DNA of 64,000 nt from Acidobacteriota bacterium (GCA_016195265.1 JACPZW010000085.1:1-64000), one strand, 5' to 3'. Shown: positions 21,736 to 33,537, counted from the stretch's first letter. A program made the numbers and translations. The notes: generated by a model not told the origin, from the letters alone.

Positions 21736-23982
21736 ATGATGAAACACACATTGACGGCCGGCGTTGGCGTCGTCTTAGCGGGAGCGAGCGTGGCGGCGGG
21801 CCTGGCGGCGGGCCGGATGACGCCGGCATCCAGAGTCGAGATCAAGACACTCTCCACGGCCGCCACGCGCGTGACCGGCGGCGACGTCCTCGTGCAGGTC
21901 ACTGCGCCGGCAGGCACCTCCACGAAAATGACCGTCGGCGAACGTGATGTGAGCAATGCGTTCCGCGCCGGCGCCTCGTCGACGGCTCGCGTCGGATTGA
22001 TAACGGGCCTTGCGAACGGGAAGAACGTCGTCGAGGTGCGCTCGAAGGCCGGCGGTCCGCCGGACGCGTCTCTGACGATCACGAACTACCCGATCACCGG
22101 CCCGGTCTTCTCCGGGCCGCAGATTCAGCCGTTCATCTGTCAGACCGACACGTTCAAGCTGCCCGACGGCACGACGCTCGGTCCGCCGCTCGACGCGAAC
22201 TGCTCGGCGAAGACCGTCGTGCAGTACGTCTATCGCACGACCGGGACGCCGCCGGCGTTCAAGCCGCTGACGACGCTGGCCTCCGTGACGCTGCCCCCGG
22301 ATCTCGCCACGACAACGACCAGCGCCGGCGCGACCGTGAACTTCATCGTCCGCGTGGAGACGGGCACGATGAACCGCGCGATTTATCAGAATGCGATTCT
22401 TCACGATCCGACCGTCGACGCGCCGGTGTCGCCGTTCTCGCCGCCGAAGGGCTGGAACAAACATCTGGTCGCCATTCACGGCGCCGGCTGCCCTGGCGGC
22501 TGGTACATCCAGGGCGGCGCGATGGGCACGTCGCCGCTCGACGCCGCGCGGCTGGGCGAAGGCGACGCGCTGTTTGTCAGCACGCTGAATCATCCGACCA
22601 ACAGCTGCAACGCGATCGTCGCCGGCGAGACGGCGATGATGGGCAAGGAGCACTTCATCGAGACCTTCGGCATGCCGGCGTACACGATCAGCACCGGTTC
22701 GTCCGGCGGCGCCTACACGAGCCTGCAGCTCGCGGACGCGTTCCCCGGTCTCTTCGACGGCGTCAGCATCGCCGCGACGTTCCCCGATGCGCTGTCCATC
22801 GCGCTCGCCGGTCTCGACGCGCATCTGCTGACGCACTATTTCGCGTCTCTCCCTACCGGCCCCACCAGCCCTACCAGCCCCACCCGCCCAGCGTTCACCG
22901 ACGCGCAAAAACTCGCGATCACGGGCTACTCGACGATCAAGGCGTTCGTGGACGCGGCGAACCAATCGCAGCGGACCGATCCCGTGCCGAATCGCGCGGA
23001 CATCGAGGGCTATCAGTCGGCGCGCTGGAATGCGGTCGTGCCGGAGAACCTGCGGTACGACCCGATGAACAACCCGCGTGGCGCGCGGCCGACCGTCTTC
23101 GACGTGGCGCGCAACGTCTACGGCACGAACACCGCGACCGGTTTCGCGCTGCGGCCGTACGACAACGTCGGCGTCCAGTACGGGCTGCACGCGCTCAACC
23201 GCGGCGCGATCACGTCGGCGCAGTTCCTCGATTTGAACGAACGGATCGGCGGCGTCGATCAGGATTCGAACTACATCGCGTCGCGCACGATCGGCGACGC
23301 GGGCGCGATCGCGCGGACGTATCAGAGCGGACTGCTGCTGAGCGGCAAGGGCGGCCTCGCGTCGATTCCGATCGTCGACAACGCGACGTCGAACGAAGCC
23401 GGCGGCTATCACTACGGCTGGTTTCACTACGCGCTGCGTGAGCGGCTGAGTCAGGCGAACGGCAACTCCGACAACCTGGTGATGTGGCGCAGCACCGTGG
23501 CGGCCGATGCGAAGGCGATGTTCGACACGTGGATGGCCGCGTACGCCGCCGACACGTCGAACGATCCGCAGCGGACGAAAGTCCTGCGCGCGAAGCCGGC
23601 GAACGCCGTCGAAGGCTGTTACGACAAGTCCACGCCGCCGGTGTTCATGGCCGAACACCTCGTTTTCACCAGCCAGCCGACGACGAAATGCTCCGCGCTC
23701 TATCCGGTGTACTCGAACACGCGGACTGAAGCCGGCGGATCCGTGGCGGGTAACGTGCTGAAGTGCCGGTTGAAGCCCATCGATCCAAAAGACTATAAAG
23801 TAACGTTCTCGGCCGACGAGCGCGCCCGCCTCAACAAGATCTTCTCCGGTGGCGTCTGCGACTGGTCGAAGCCTGGCGTGAACCAGGCGCCCGTGGTGGC
23901 GTGGCCGTCGGTCGGCCCGTCGCCGGAACATCTGTTGATCGACGGCGCCAAGACGACGACATCACCGGGGAGCCCGCTTTGA
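21736..23982 (+). CDS. DUF6351-like exported protein (alpha/beta-hydrolase-like)
   Basis: Signal peptide; LTITNYPITGPVFSGPQIQPFICQT; STGSSGGAYTSLQLADAFPGLFDG. Confidence 0.65.
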   Translation: MMKHTLTAGVGVVLAGASVAAGLAAGRMTPASRVEIKTLSTAATRVTGGDVLVQVTAPAGTSTKMTVGERDVSNAFRAGASSTARVGLITGLANGKNVVEVRSKAGGPPDASLTITNYPITGPVFSGPQIQPFICQTDTFKLPDGTTLGPPLDANCSAKTVVQYVYRTTGTPPAFKPLTTLASVTLPPDLATTTTSAGATVNFIVRVETGTMNRAIYQNAILHDPTVDAPVSPFSPPKGWNKHLVAIHGAGCPGGWYIQGGAMGTSPLDAARLGEGDALFVSTLNHPTNSCNAIVAGETAMMGKEHFIETFGMPAYTISTGSSGGAYTSLQLADAFPGLFDGVSIAATFPDALSIALAGLDAHLLTHYFASLPTGPTSPTSPTRPAFTDAQKLAITGYSTIKAFVDAANQSQRTDPVPNRADIEGYQSARWNAVVPENLRYDPMNNPRGARPTVFDVARNVYGTNTATGFALRPYDNVGVQYGLHALNRGAITSAQFLDLNERIGGVDQDSNYIASRTIGDAGAIARTYQSGLLLSGKGGLASIPIVDNATSNEAGGYHYGWFHYALRERLSQANGNSDNLVMWRSTVAADAKAMFDTWMAAYAADTSNDPQRTKVLRAKPANAVEGCYDKSTPPVFMAEHLVFTSQPTTKCSALYPVYSNTRTEAGGSVAGNVLKCRLKPIDPKDYKVTFSADERARLNKIFSGGVCDWSKPGVNQAPVVAWPSVGPSPEHLLIDGAKTTTSPGSPL

Positions 23983-24017
23983 GAGGATTGTCACGATTGT
24001 CGCGATCTTTGCCCCCG

Positions 24018-24599
24018 ATGCCGGGTCCAAAAGGACCCGGCCTACATCTGCCGGAAGGACCCGGCCTGCATCTGCTGGCGCTCGCGCTGCTGGTCGGCGC
24101 CGGCTGCATCGCCCTCGTCGCGGCCGAACAGCGCATCACCACCAATCCGCGGCCTGATGAAGATCTCAAGCGGCTGTTCCCCAGCGCCGCGGCCTTCTCG
24201 GCGCTCGGCGGCGATCCGCTGCACTTCACGGCGTACGCGGCGGATCCGAAAGCGAATCCGCCGGCGCCGAAGCTCGGCATCGCGTTCTGGACGACGGATC
24301 TCGTGCCGTACGAGCACGGCTACCACGGTCCGATTCACATCCTCGTCGGCATGGATCCGAAAGCGACAATCGTCGGCGTCGTCGTGGACTACGACTCGGA
24401 GCCGTACGGGTACTTCTCGGTCGAGCCGCCGAAGTTCGCGGCGCAGTTCAAGGGCAAGACGATCAACGATGCGTTCCGGGTCGGCGTGGACGTGGACGCC
24501 GTGTCGCGCGCCTCGCTCAGCATCAACAGCGCGACCCGCGCGATCCGCGACAGCTCGCGCATGGTCGCGAAGTCGCTGCTGCCCGAACTCACGAAGTAG
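24018..24599 (+). CDS. FMN-binding domain protein (NosR/RnfG-like, covalent-flavin family)
   Basis: HILVGMDPKATIVGVVVDYDSEPYGYFSVEPPKFAAQFKGK; flavinylation-like SRAS; start codon lies in REP sequence. Confidence 0.75.
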   Translation: MPGPKGPGLHLPEGPGLHLLALALLVGAGCIALVAAEQRITTNPRPDEDLKRLFPSAAAFSALGGDPLHFTAYAADPKANPPAPKLGIAFWTTDLVPYEHGYHGPIHILVGMDPKATIVGVVVDYDSEPYGYFSVEPPKFAAQFKGKTINDAFRVGVDVDAVSRASLSINSATRAIRDSSRMVAKSLLPELTK

Positions 24600-24608
24600 C
24601 GTGAACCA

Positions 24609-25451
24609 GTGGACCCGGCGGCGGCAGAAAGCTGGCGCGAGATCCTCGGTCCGCAGGCGGCCGAGCTCGGGCTGCTCACCGCGTTTCTTGTCCTCGCGCT
24701 CGTCAGCTTCTTCCGCAAGAGCGTCCCGCTGAAATACGCGACGATGGCCGCGTCGGTCGGCTATCTGGGCTTCGTCAAAAGCCGGCTCGTCTCGGTCGTG
24801 GACATCTTCGGCCTGCTGTCCCGGGACCTGCCGATCTTCAAATACAACGTCGCGTGGTACGTGCTCTCGGTCTTCACGATCGCGTCGACCGTCCTGTGGG
24901 GACGGCTGTACTGCGGGCGCATCTGCGCGTTCGGGTCGATGACGCAGATCATGGACGCCGTCATCCCGGAGAAGATCCGGTTCGACGTCCCGGTCGCGCT
25001 CGAACGCCGCGCGGCGTGGATCAAGTACGGCTTGCTCGGCGCCGTCATCGTGTACTTTCTCGCGACGCGCGATCTGCTGATCTACCGCTTCGTGGAGCCG
25101 TTCTGGATGTTCAGCCTGTTCGGGACGCCCGTGATGTGGGCCGGCCTCGGCGCGCTGCTGCTCGCGACGGTCTTCGTCCGGAATCTCTACTGCCGGTTCC
25201 TGTGTCCCGTCGGCGCGCTGCTCGGCCTGATCTCAAACCTCACGGTGTTCAAGATCAAGCGTTGGTCCGAGTGCAACACGTGCAAGATCTGCGAGAAGAC
25301 GTGCGAGTGGGGCGCGATTCGCGGACCGCTGATCGTCAAGACCGAATGCGTCCGCTGCGACGACTGCGAGCGTCTCTACCTCGATCAGCAGAAGTGCCCG
25401 CACTGGATTATCCTGCGCCGTAAGAGCGAAAAGCTGTTCGTGTCCTCGTAG
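24609..25451 (+). CDS. NosR/NapH-like membrane 4Fe-4S protein
   Basis: TM helices; GRLYCGRICAFGSMTQ, NLYCRFLCPVGALLGL, CNTCKICEKTCEWGAI and a second Cys cluster. Confidence 0.88.
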   Translation: MDPAAAESWREILGPQAAELGLLTAFLVLALVSFFRKSVPLKYATMAASVGYLGFVKSRLVSVVDIFGLLSRDLPIFKYNVAWYVLSVFTIASTVLWGRLYCGRICAFGSMTQIMDAVIPEKIRFDVPVALERRAAWIKYGLLGAVIVYFLATRDLLIYRFVEPFWMFSLFGTPVMWAGLGALLLATVFVRNLYCRFLCPVGALLGLISNLTVFKIKRWSECNTCKICEKTCEWGAIRGPLIVKTECVRCDDCERLYLDQQKCPHWIILRRKSEKLFVSS

Positions 25452-25531
25452 GCCGGGTGTCCTCGTAGGCCTCGTAGGCCGGGTCCTTTCGGACCCGGCA
25501 TCGACGGCGGGTCCAAAAGGACCCGCCCTAC
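25448..25531. repeat. REP-like cluster (partial copies plus inverted pair)
   Basis: gtaggccgggtgtcctcgtaggcctcgtaggccgggtcctttcggacccggc...ggcgggtccaaaaggacccgccctac. Confidence 0.9.
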
Positions 25532-25535
25532 TCAT

Positions 25536-26612
25536 TCATGGAGCCTCAGTCGGCGACGCCACGAGGACGAAGCGACTCTTCAACGCCGCAGAAACCAGGA
25601 CGTTGTTGTTCGCGCCCACAATCACTCCAGCAACGCCGACGCCGGCGACGCCGGGAAGGCGTTCGATCAACGCCATGCCGGCCTCAGGTCCGAGGATGAA
25701 GACACCTTTGGCGAGCGCGTCGGCAATGACGGCGCGATCGGTGACGAGCGTCACACTCCGGCACAAGCGTGCCGGCTGACCGGCACTGAGGTCGAGGATG
25801 TGGTGATACCGGACGCCGTCCTTGACGAAGAAGCGCTCGTAGTCTCCCGATGTGCTGAACGTCGCATCGCTCAATTCGACCGTCGCGAATGGTGTGTGCT
25901 CGCCTCGCGGATCGGCGATGCCGAGTTTCCACGGGCGATCGCCGTGACGGCCGCCCGCGTACATGTCGCCGCCGGCCTGGATCATGAAGTCGCGCAGTCC
26001 GCGGTCGCGGAAGATCTTCACGGCGTGATCGACGGCGTAGCCCTTGCCGATGCCGCCGAGGTGGATGCGCATACCCTTCCGCTTCAGCATGACCGTGCCC
26101 GCGGTCTCGTCGATCTGAATCTGGCGGTAGTCGACGAGCGGCAGACGGCGGCGGATCGCGTCGGCTGACGGGATCGAGTCGTCTTGATCCTGATCGAACT
26201 TCCAGAGGTCGGCGAGCGGACCGAACGTGACGTCGAAGCGGCCGCCCGTCCAGTCGCTGACCTGCTGCGCGATGCGCAGGACGTCGCGCACGTCGCGATC
26301 GACCGCGACCGCGCGCTCGCCCGCCGCCGCGTTGACGCGGAGCACGTCGCTATCGGCCTTCCACACGCTCATCAGCGCGTCGAGGCGATCGAATTCCCGG
26401 AACACCGCGTCGAACGCCGACTGCGCGGCCGCCGGATCCGCGGTCCACGCGCTGAGGCGCAGCCCGGATCCCATCGCCAGGCCCGCGCGCTCGACGAGCG
26501 CCGCGCGCGTGGACGCTGCCTGGGTCTCCGGAGCCGGACTGGGCCGCCGGCATGCGCAGACCACTGCGGCGACGCCCGCCATGGCTATCGCTGTTATCCG
26601 CAGGTGCCTCAT
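25536..26612 (-). CDS. apbE: FAD:protein FMN transferase (ApbE family), lipoprotein
   Basis: MRIHLGGIGKGYAVDHAV, DFMIQAGGDMYAGG, FSTSGDYERFF, YHHILDLSAG. Confidence 0.93.
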   Translation of the reverse strand: MRHLRITAIAMAGVAAVVCACRRPSPAPETQAASTRAALVERAGLAMGSGLRLSAWTADPAAAQSAFDAVFREFDRLDALMSVWKADSDVLRVNAAAGERAVAVDRDVRDVLRIAQQVSDWTGGRFDVTFGPLADLWKFDQDQDDSIPSADAIRRRLPLVDYRQIQIDETAGTVMLKRKGMRIHLGGIGKGYAVDHAVKIFRDRGLRDFMIQAGGDMYAGGRHGDRPWKLGIADPRGEHTPFATVELSDATFSTSGDYERFFVKDGVRYHHILDLSAGQPARLCRSVTLVTDRAVIADALAKGVFILGPEAGMALIERLPGVAGVGVAGVIVGANNNVLVSAALKSRFVLVASPTEAP

Positions 26613-26747
26613 TTTCTCTGCCGGTCCATACCCGTAGGTTATCAGCGTCAGGCACAGGATCTTGGATCTAAGCCGGCGATGTGCCTATATTTGATGTTCA
26701 TTCTCACTGGCGGTAGTGCGTCGAATAGCAACGTGTAACAGTCATAG

Positions 26748-28952
<2,205 letters not shown>

Positions 28953-28961
28953 TCTGCGGAT

Positions 28962-28988
28962 GTAGGGCGGGTCCTTTCGGACCCGCCT
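28962..28988. repeat. Single REP-like hairpin
   Basis: gtagggcgggtcctttcggacccgcc. Confidence 0.88.
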
Positions 28989-28995
28989 GACCCTG

Positions 28996-29028
28996 GGCGC
29001 GGGCTGGAAACGGCCCGCGCCTTTTTCT
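28996..29028 (+). terminator. Rho-independent terminator downstream of katG
   Basis: GGCGCGGGC-tggaaacg-GCCCGCGCC-TTTTTCTT. Confidence 0.85.
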
Positions 29029-29056
29029 TGACATGTCATTTTAGTTTCATCTAAAG
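29028..29056 (+). promoter_or_regulatory. Putative promoter/operator of the arsR-like gene
   Basis: TTGACA, 17-nt spacer, CTAAAG; overlapping inverted repeat TTTAG-tttcat-CTAAA 8 nt before the GTG start. Confidence 0.45.
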
Positions 29057-29063
29057 TGTTCTC

Positions 29064-29414
29064 GTGGAGCACGCGCACCTCGCCGCCATCGCCTCCCCAC
29101 GCCGCCGCGAAATCCTGCGGCTCGTCTGGAGCAGGGAGATGGCCGCCGGCGACATCGCCGCCGCCATGCCGGACGTCACCTTCGGCGCCGTCTCGCTCCA
29201 GCTCCGCGCGCTGCAGGACGCCGGCCTCGTCGTCTGCCGGCCCGACCAGAAGAACCGTTTCTACAAGGCGAAGCGCGACGCGCTGGGGCCCGTCGGGAGA
29301 TCGCTCGAGCGGATGTGGGACGACGCGCTCTGGCGCCTGAAACTGGCCGCGCAACTCGAAGCGTCGCGCCGCGGACCGGCGCCGCGCCGGAAGCATCACA
29401 CACCGAAGCACTGA
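29064..29414 (+). CDS. ArsR-family winged-helix transcriptional regulator
   Basis: SPRRREILRLVWSREMAAGDIAAAMPDVTFGAVSLQLRALQDAGLV; GTG start. Confidence 0.88.
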   Translation: MEHAHLAAIASPRRREILRLVWSREMAAGDIAAAMPDVTFGAVSLQLRALQDAGLVVCRPDQKNRFYKAKRDALGPVGRSLERMWDDALWRLKLAAQLEASRRGPAPRRKHHTPKH

Positions 29415-29428
29415 GAGAGAGGACAGAG

Positions 29429-30214
29429 ATGACTGGTACGTCTTCGTTGCCCGCGCTCCCCCATCGCCTCGATCGCACGATCGTGATCGAGGCGCCGCGC
29501 GATGTCGTCTTTCGTTTCTTCACCGACGAGAAACGCTGGGCCGCGTGGTGGGGCGCCGGATCGACGATCGATCCGAAGCCGGGCGGTCACGTGTTGATCC
29601 GCTATCCCGACGGCACGGAAGTCGTCGGCGAAGTGCTGGACGTCGACGCGCCTGAGCGCATCGCGTTCACGTACGGGTACGCGTCCGGCAAGATGATTCC
29701 GCCCGGCGGCTCGCGCGTGACGATTCGACTCGAAGCGGACTCGCGCGGCACGCGCCTGCACCTCCTGCACGAATTCGCGGACGCCGCCGTGCGCGATATG
29801 CACGTGCAGGGCTGGCGCTACCAGCTGTCCGTGTTCGCGAACGTCGTCGCCAACGAACTGCACTCCAGCGCGGCGACGGCGGTCGATGCCTGGTTCACTG
29901 CGTGGGCTGAGACCGACGCGGCGAAGCGGCGCGCCCGCTTGTCCGCGATCGCCGTGCCCAGCCTGCGTTTCCGCGATCGCTTCAGCCTCATCGACGGCGT
30001 CGACGAATTGAACGATCAGATAGGCGCCTCGCAGCGCTTCATGCCGGGCATCCGGATGGAACGGCGCGGCGACGTCCGCCAGTGTCAGGGCACCGTGCTC
30101 GCCGAGTGGGCCGCCCTGTCGAATGACAATCAGGAGCGCGGGCGCGGGACGAACGTGTACTCGTTCGGCCCGACCGGCAAGATTGAATCGGTGATCGGAT
30201 TTTGGACCTCGTAG
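29429..30214 (+). CDS. SRPBCC/AHSA1 domain protein with C-terminal SnoaL/NTF2-like domain
   Basis: RTIVIEAPRDVVFRFFTDEKRWAAWWGAGSTIDPKPGGHVLI; second domain starts near VDAWFTAWAETDAAKR. Confidence 0.78.
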   Translation: MTGTSSLPALPHRLDRTIVIEAPRDVVFRFFTDEKRWAAWWGAGSTIDPKPGGHVLIRYPDGTEVVGEVLDVDAPERIAFTYGYASGKMIPPGGSRVTIRLEADSRGTRLHLLHEFADAAVRDMHVQGWRYQLSVFANVVANELHSSAATAVDAWFTAWAETDAAKRRARLSAIAVPSLRFRDRFSLIDGVDELNDQIGASQRFMPGIRMERRGDVRQCQGTVLAEWAALSNDNQERGRGTNVYSFGPTGKIESVIGFWTS

Positions 30215-30218
30215 CCCA

Positions 30219-30276
30219 GTAGGGCGGCTCCTTTCGGAGCCGCCTGATCAGCCGGGTCCAAAAGGACCCGGCCTAC
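30219..30276. repeat. REP/BIME-like inverted pair with CGGCTCC/GGAGCCG stem variant
   Basis: gtagggcggctcctttcggagccgcctgatcagccgggtccaaaaggacccggcctac. Confidence 0.9.
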
Positions 30277-30301
30277 ATCCGTGGCCGCTATAATCCGCGC
30301 G

Positions 30302-31021
30302 ATGCTGCGTCTGGCGTCGGCAATCGTCGGCCTCGCCATCTTCGCGCAAGGCGCGTCTCCGGCGGCGCAATTCGACGCGCTGTACGCCGACATCCGCGAC
30401 CAACACATTTCGCGTGACGCTGCGCGGGCGAAAGTCCGCGAGCTCCTTCCGCAGATCAAACAGGATTTCTACGCGCGCGGCGGCAAGGACGCGGCGAAGG
30501 ACGCGTGGCGATTTCCCGTCGCGGGCTACGCGGCGAATTCGATCGGCGGCACCAACGGCAGCGGGTACTTGCCGAACGGCTACGACTGGTTCGACGGCTA
30601 CAAGAGCAAGGGCCACCCCGGCCACGACATCTTCATCCGCGATCGCAATCAGGACGAACTGGACGATGGGACGGGTAAGCCCGTCAATGTCCTGAGCATC
30701 TCGAGCGGAATCGTCGTCGCGTATTCGCCGGACTGGAAGGCGGACAGCATTCTGCGGGGCGGGCGCTACCTTTATGTATATGACCCGTCACAGAACGGGA
30801 TCTTCTACTACGCGCACCAGCGCAGCCTGCTGGTGAAGCCGGGCGACATCGTCTCGCCCGGTCAGGTGATTGCGACCGTCGGTCGATCGGGACGCAACGC
30901 CGCCGCGCCCAGATCGCCGACGCATCTGCACGTGATGTTTCTCATGGTTGACGACGGCGACTATCCCACGCCGCGCGACATCTATCAGGATCTGGCGCGC
31001 GTTGGTCGGAGAGCCAAGTAG
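30302..31021 (+). CDS. M23-family metallopeptidase, exported
   Basis: GHPGHDIF, SSGIVVAYSPDW, SPTHLHVMF. Confidence 0.85.
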   Translation: MLRLASAIVGLAIFAQGASPAAQFDALYADIRDQHISRDAARAKVRELLPQIKQDFYARGGKDAAKDAWRFPVAGYAANSIGGTNGSGYLPNGYDWFDGYKSKGHPGHDIFIRDRNQDELDDGTGKPVNVLSISSGIVVAYSPDWKADSILRGGRYLYVYDPSQNGIFYYAHQRSLLVKPGDIVSPGQVIATVGRSGRNAAAPRSPTHLHVMFLMVDDGDYPTPRDIYQDLARVGRRAK

Positions 31022-31077
31022 GGCGGGTCCTTCTGGACCCGCCTGATTCGTGCCGGATCCGAAAGGACCCGGCCTAC
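31018..31077. repeat. REP/BIME-like inverted pair
   Basis: gtagggcgggtccttctggacccgcctgattcgtgccggatccgaaaggacccggcctac; provides the M23 gene stop codon. Confidence 0.9.
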
Positions 31078-31078
31078 A

Positions 31079-32197
31079 TCAGCGTCTGACGAACTTCTGG
31101 ACGCGGCGGCCGTTGCCGACTTCGGCCGTGAAGACATTGCCCTTCGAATCGACCGCGACGTTGTGGAGAAAGATGAACTCGCCGGCGTAGCGGCCGATCC
31201 GTCCGAAGCTGCCGACTTCGTTCAGCGTCCGCCGATCGTAGATGTGGACCTTGCCGTTGCCGGCGTCGGCGAGAAACAGGTACTCCTGCCGCGCGTCCGG
31301 TGAAAACGCGACCGAGAACGACGTGCCGAGTAGCTTCGTCTTCCGTTCGACGAAGATCTCGCGCTGAAACGTGCCGTCGATTGTGAAGACCTGCATCCGG
31401 TTGTTCGTGCGATCCGCCACGTAGACAAGTCCATCGTCCGAGACGCGGACGCCGTGGACGAGATTGAACTGCTGCGGTCCCGGTCCGTCATCCGCCAGCC
31501 GGTTCGGCGCGCTGTCGTCAGGCACGTTGCCGTACGCGCCCCACATGCGCTTGAACGTCCCGGTGTCCGCGTCGAGCACGATGACGCGGCGGTTGACGTA
31601 GCCGTCGGCGACGAAGACTTCGTTCGTCTTCGGGTAGACGTAGATGTCCGCCGCGTTGTTGAAGTTGTTCGTGTCGAGGCTGCCCTTGCTCTGGCCGCGA
31701 TGGCCGATCTGCATGAGGAACTTGCCGGCGGCCGTGAACTTCAGAATCTGATTTTCGGTCCGCTCGCGCAGCCGCGGCCCGCCCGCCGACGAGATCCATA
31801 CGTTGCCTTTGTAGTCGACGTGGATCGTGTGCTCGTCCTTCGGCCATTCGTAGCCCTGGCCCTCGCCGCCCCAACCTTGTATATAGTTGCCGGCCGCGTC
31901 GAACTCCATCACGGGCGGCGGCGCCGTGCAGCACACGGCCTCGGGATTCTTCGCTTTCTCATCATCATTGAGCGACCACGGCCGCTGGATGATCCACACG
32001 TGATCGCGCGCGTCGACGGCGAGGCCGGACACCTGACCGAGAATCCACTGCTTCGGGATCTTCGGCCACATCGGATCGACCTGGAAGGACGGTGCCGGCT
32101 TCGGCTGCGCCCGTGCCACGCGTTCCAGCGCGCGTTCTGCCACGATGAGACCGCTCAGCACCATCCCCAGCGCCAGGATTCCCGACGTCCGCTTCAT
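31079..32197 (-). CDS. NHL-repeat / six-bladed beta-propeller exported protein
   Basis: ILGQVSGLAVDARDHVWIIQRP, PQQFNLVHGVRVSDDGLVYVADRTNNRMQVF. Confidence 0.88.
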   Translation of the reverse strand: MKRTSGILALGMVLSGLIVAERALERVARAQPKPAPSFQVDPMWPKIPKQWILGQVSGLAVDARDHVWIIQRPWSLNDDEKAKNPEAVCCTAPPPVMEFDAAGNYIQGWGGEGQGYEWPKDEHTIHVDYKGNVWISSAGGPRLRERTENQILKFTAAGKFLMQIGHRGQSKGSLDTNNFNNAADIYVYPKTNEVFVADGYVNRRVIVLDADTGTFKRMWGAYGNVPDDSAPNRLADDGPGPQQFNLVHGVRVSDDGLVYVADRTNNRMQVFTIDGTFQREIFVERKTKLLGTSFSVAFSPDARQEYLFLADAGNGKVHIYDRRTLNEVGSFGRIGRYAGEFIFLHNVAVDSKGNVFTAEVGNGRRVQKFVRR

Positions 32198-32213
32198 TCA
32201 AGACCTCTCAATC

Positions 32214-32293
32214 AGGCGGGTCCGACCGCCTCCGCCAAGGCTACGGCGAGTACGTAGGCCGGGTCCTTTTGGACCCGGCGCGACCCGCCCTAC
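32214..32293. repeat. Nested REP: one hairpin interrupted by further REP-type hairpins
   Basis: aggcgggtcc[gaccgcctccgccaaggctacggcgagtacgtaggccgggtccttttggacccggcgcg]acccgccctac. Confidence 0.8.
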
Positions 32294-32319
32294 GATACAC
32301 TCTCGCGTCGAGGAGACCC

Positions 32320-33537
32320 ATGCGCTCGAACATATTTGTCGCCGTCACGTGCGGCCTCATCTTCACGCTCGCTCCGTCCACGTTCGCGCAGCGCGGTGGC
32401 GCCGCCGCCGCGCCCGCGCAGGCCGATGCGCCGCCCGATCCGATTAAGATGATGGTCGATCGGCTCGACCTCGAAAAATACAAGGCGACGATCAAAGGCC
32501 TGACGCAGTTCGGCGATCGCCGTCAGGGTACGTCGCGCAATCGCGCGGCCGTCGATTGGATCGAGGCGCAGCTCAAGAGCTACGGCTGCCCGACCGATCG
32601 CATCAAATACGAGTTCAACCCGCCGCCGCCGAATCCGAACGCAGGCGGACGCGGAGGACGCGGCGGTCTGGCGCAGGGTGGCGGCAAGCCGCGTGGCAAC
32701 CGGATCCCAACCGGCGTCAACACGGATCCGATGAAGCAGCCCGACGAGAAGCTGCGCCTGCTCAACATGGAGCCCACGACACCCGGTCCGCGTGAAGAGG
32801 TCTACTGCACCAAAGTCGGCGCGACGCATCCGGAAGAGATGTACATCGTCAGCGGCCACATGGACGGCCACGGCTGGGGCGAGGCGGCGAACGACGACGG
32901 CTCCGGCACGGCGCTCGTGATGGAGCTGGCGCGCATCTTCAGCAGCCCGGACGTCGTGACCGATCACACGATCCGCTTCGCGCTGTGGAACAACGAAGAG
33001 ACCGGCACCAACGGCGCGCGCGCGTACATCGCGCAGCGCCAGGCGCTGCAGGGGAAAGAGGATCCGCCGGGATCGGGCAAGTATCCAGAGCCGAAGTGGC
33101 TCGGCATGGTCCAGCACGACATCATGCTGTTCGATCACGGCATGCCGCTGCCCGACGGCACGATGCGCAAGGAGCAGCGGCTCGAGGCCGACGTCAACAT
33201 CGAGTTCCAGGTCGCGTCGAAGATGGCTGCGGAGTCCATGGCGCTGGCGTGGAAGTTCGAGGTCGCGAACGAGAAGTACGCGACGGATTATCCGGCCACA
33301 GTCAGCAGCCACATGACCAACACCGACTCGGGGCCGTTCCAGGACATCATCCCGTCCATCAGCCTGCGCGAGAACGAGCGCGGCACGCAGATCGGCAACG
33401 GCTGGGATCCGCAGTGGCACCAGCCGACGGATCTCTACAGCACGTACGACGACAAGGATTTCCGTCTCGGCCTCAACGCCGCGCAGACGACGCTCGGCGC
33501 CGTCGCGACGCTGACGGGTGCGACATTGAAAAAGTAG
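32320..33537 (+). CDS. M28-family metallopeptidase, exported
   Basis: SGHMDGHGWGEAANDDGSGTALVMELARI, WNNEETGTNGARAY. Confidence 0.92.
   Translation: MRSNIFVAVTCGLIFTLAPSTFAQRGGAAAAPAQADAPPDPIKMMVDRLDLEKYKATIKGLTQFGDRRQGTSRNRAAVDWIEAQLKSYGCPTDRIKYEFNPPPPNPNAGGRGGRGGLAQGGGKPRGNRIPTGVNTDPMKQPDEKLRLLNMEPTTPGPREEVYCTKVGATHPEEMYIVSGHMDGHGWGEAANDDGSGTALVMELARIFSSPDVVTDHTIRFALWNNEETGTNGARAYIAQRQALQGKEDPPGSGKYPEPKWLGMVQHDIMLFDHGMPLPDGTMRKEQRLEADVNIEFQVASKMAAESMALAWKFEVANEKYATDYPATVSSHMTNTDSGPFQDIIPSISLRENERGTQIGNGWDPQWHQPTDLYSTYDDKDFRLGLNAAQTTLGAVATLTGATLKK

Noticed and set aside
28962-28988. REP hairpins as ordinary intrinsic terminators
   Set aside because: Most copies lack a following T-run and occur also inside coding frames; here the genuine terminator (28996-29028) is a separate structure just downstream.
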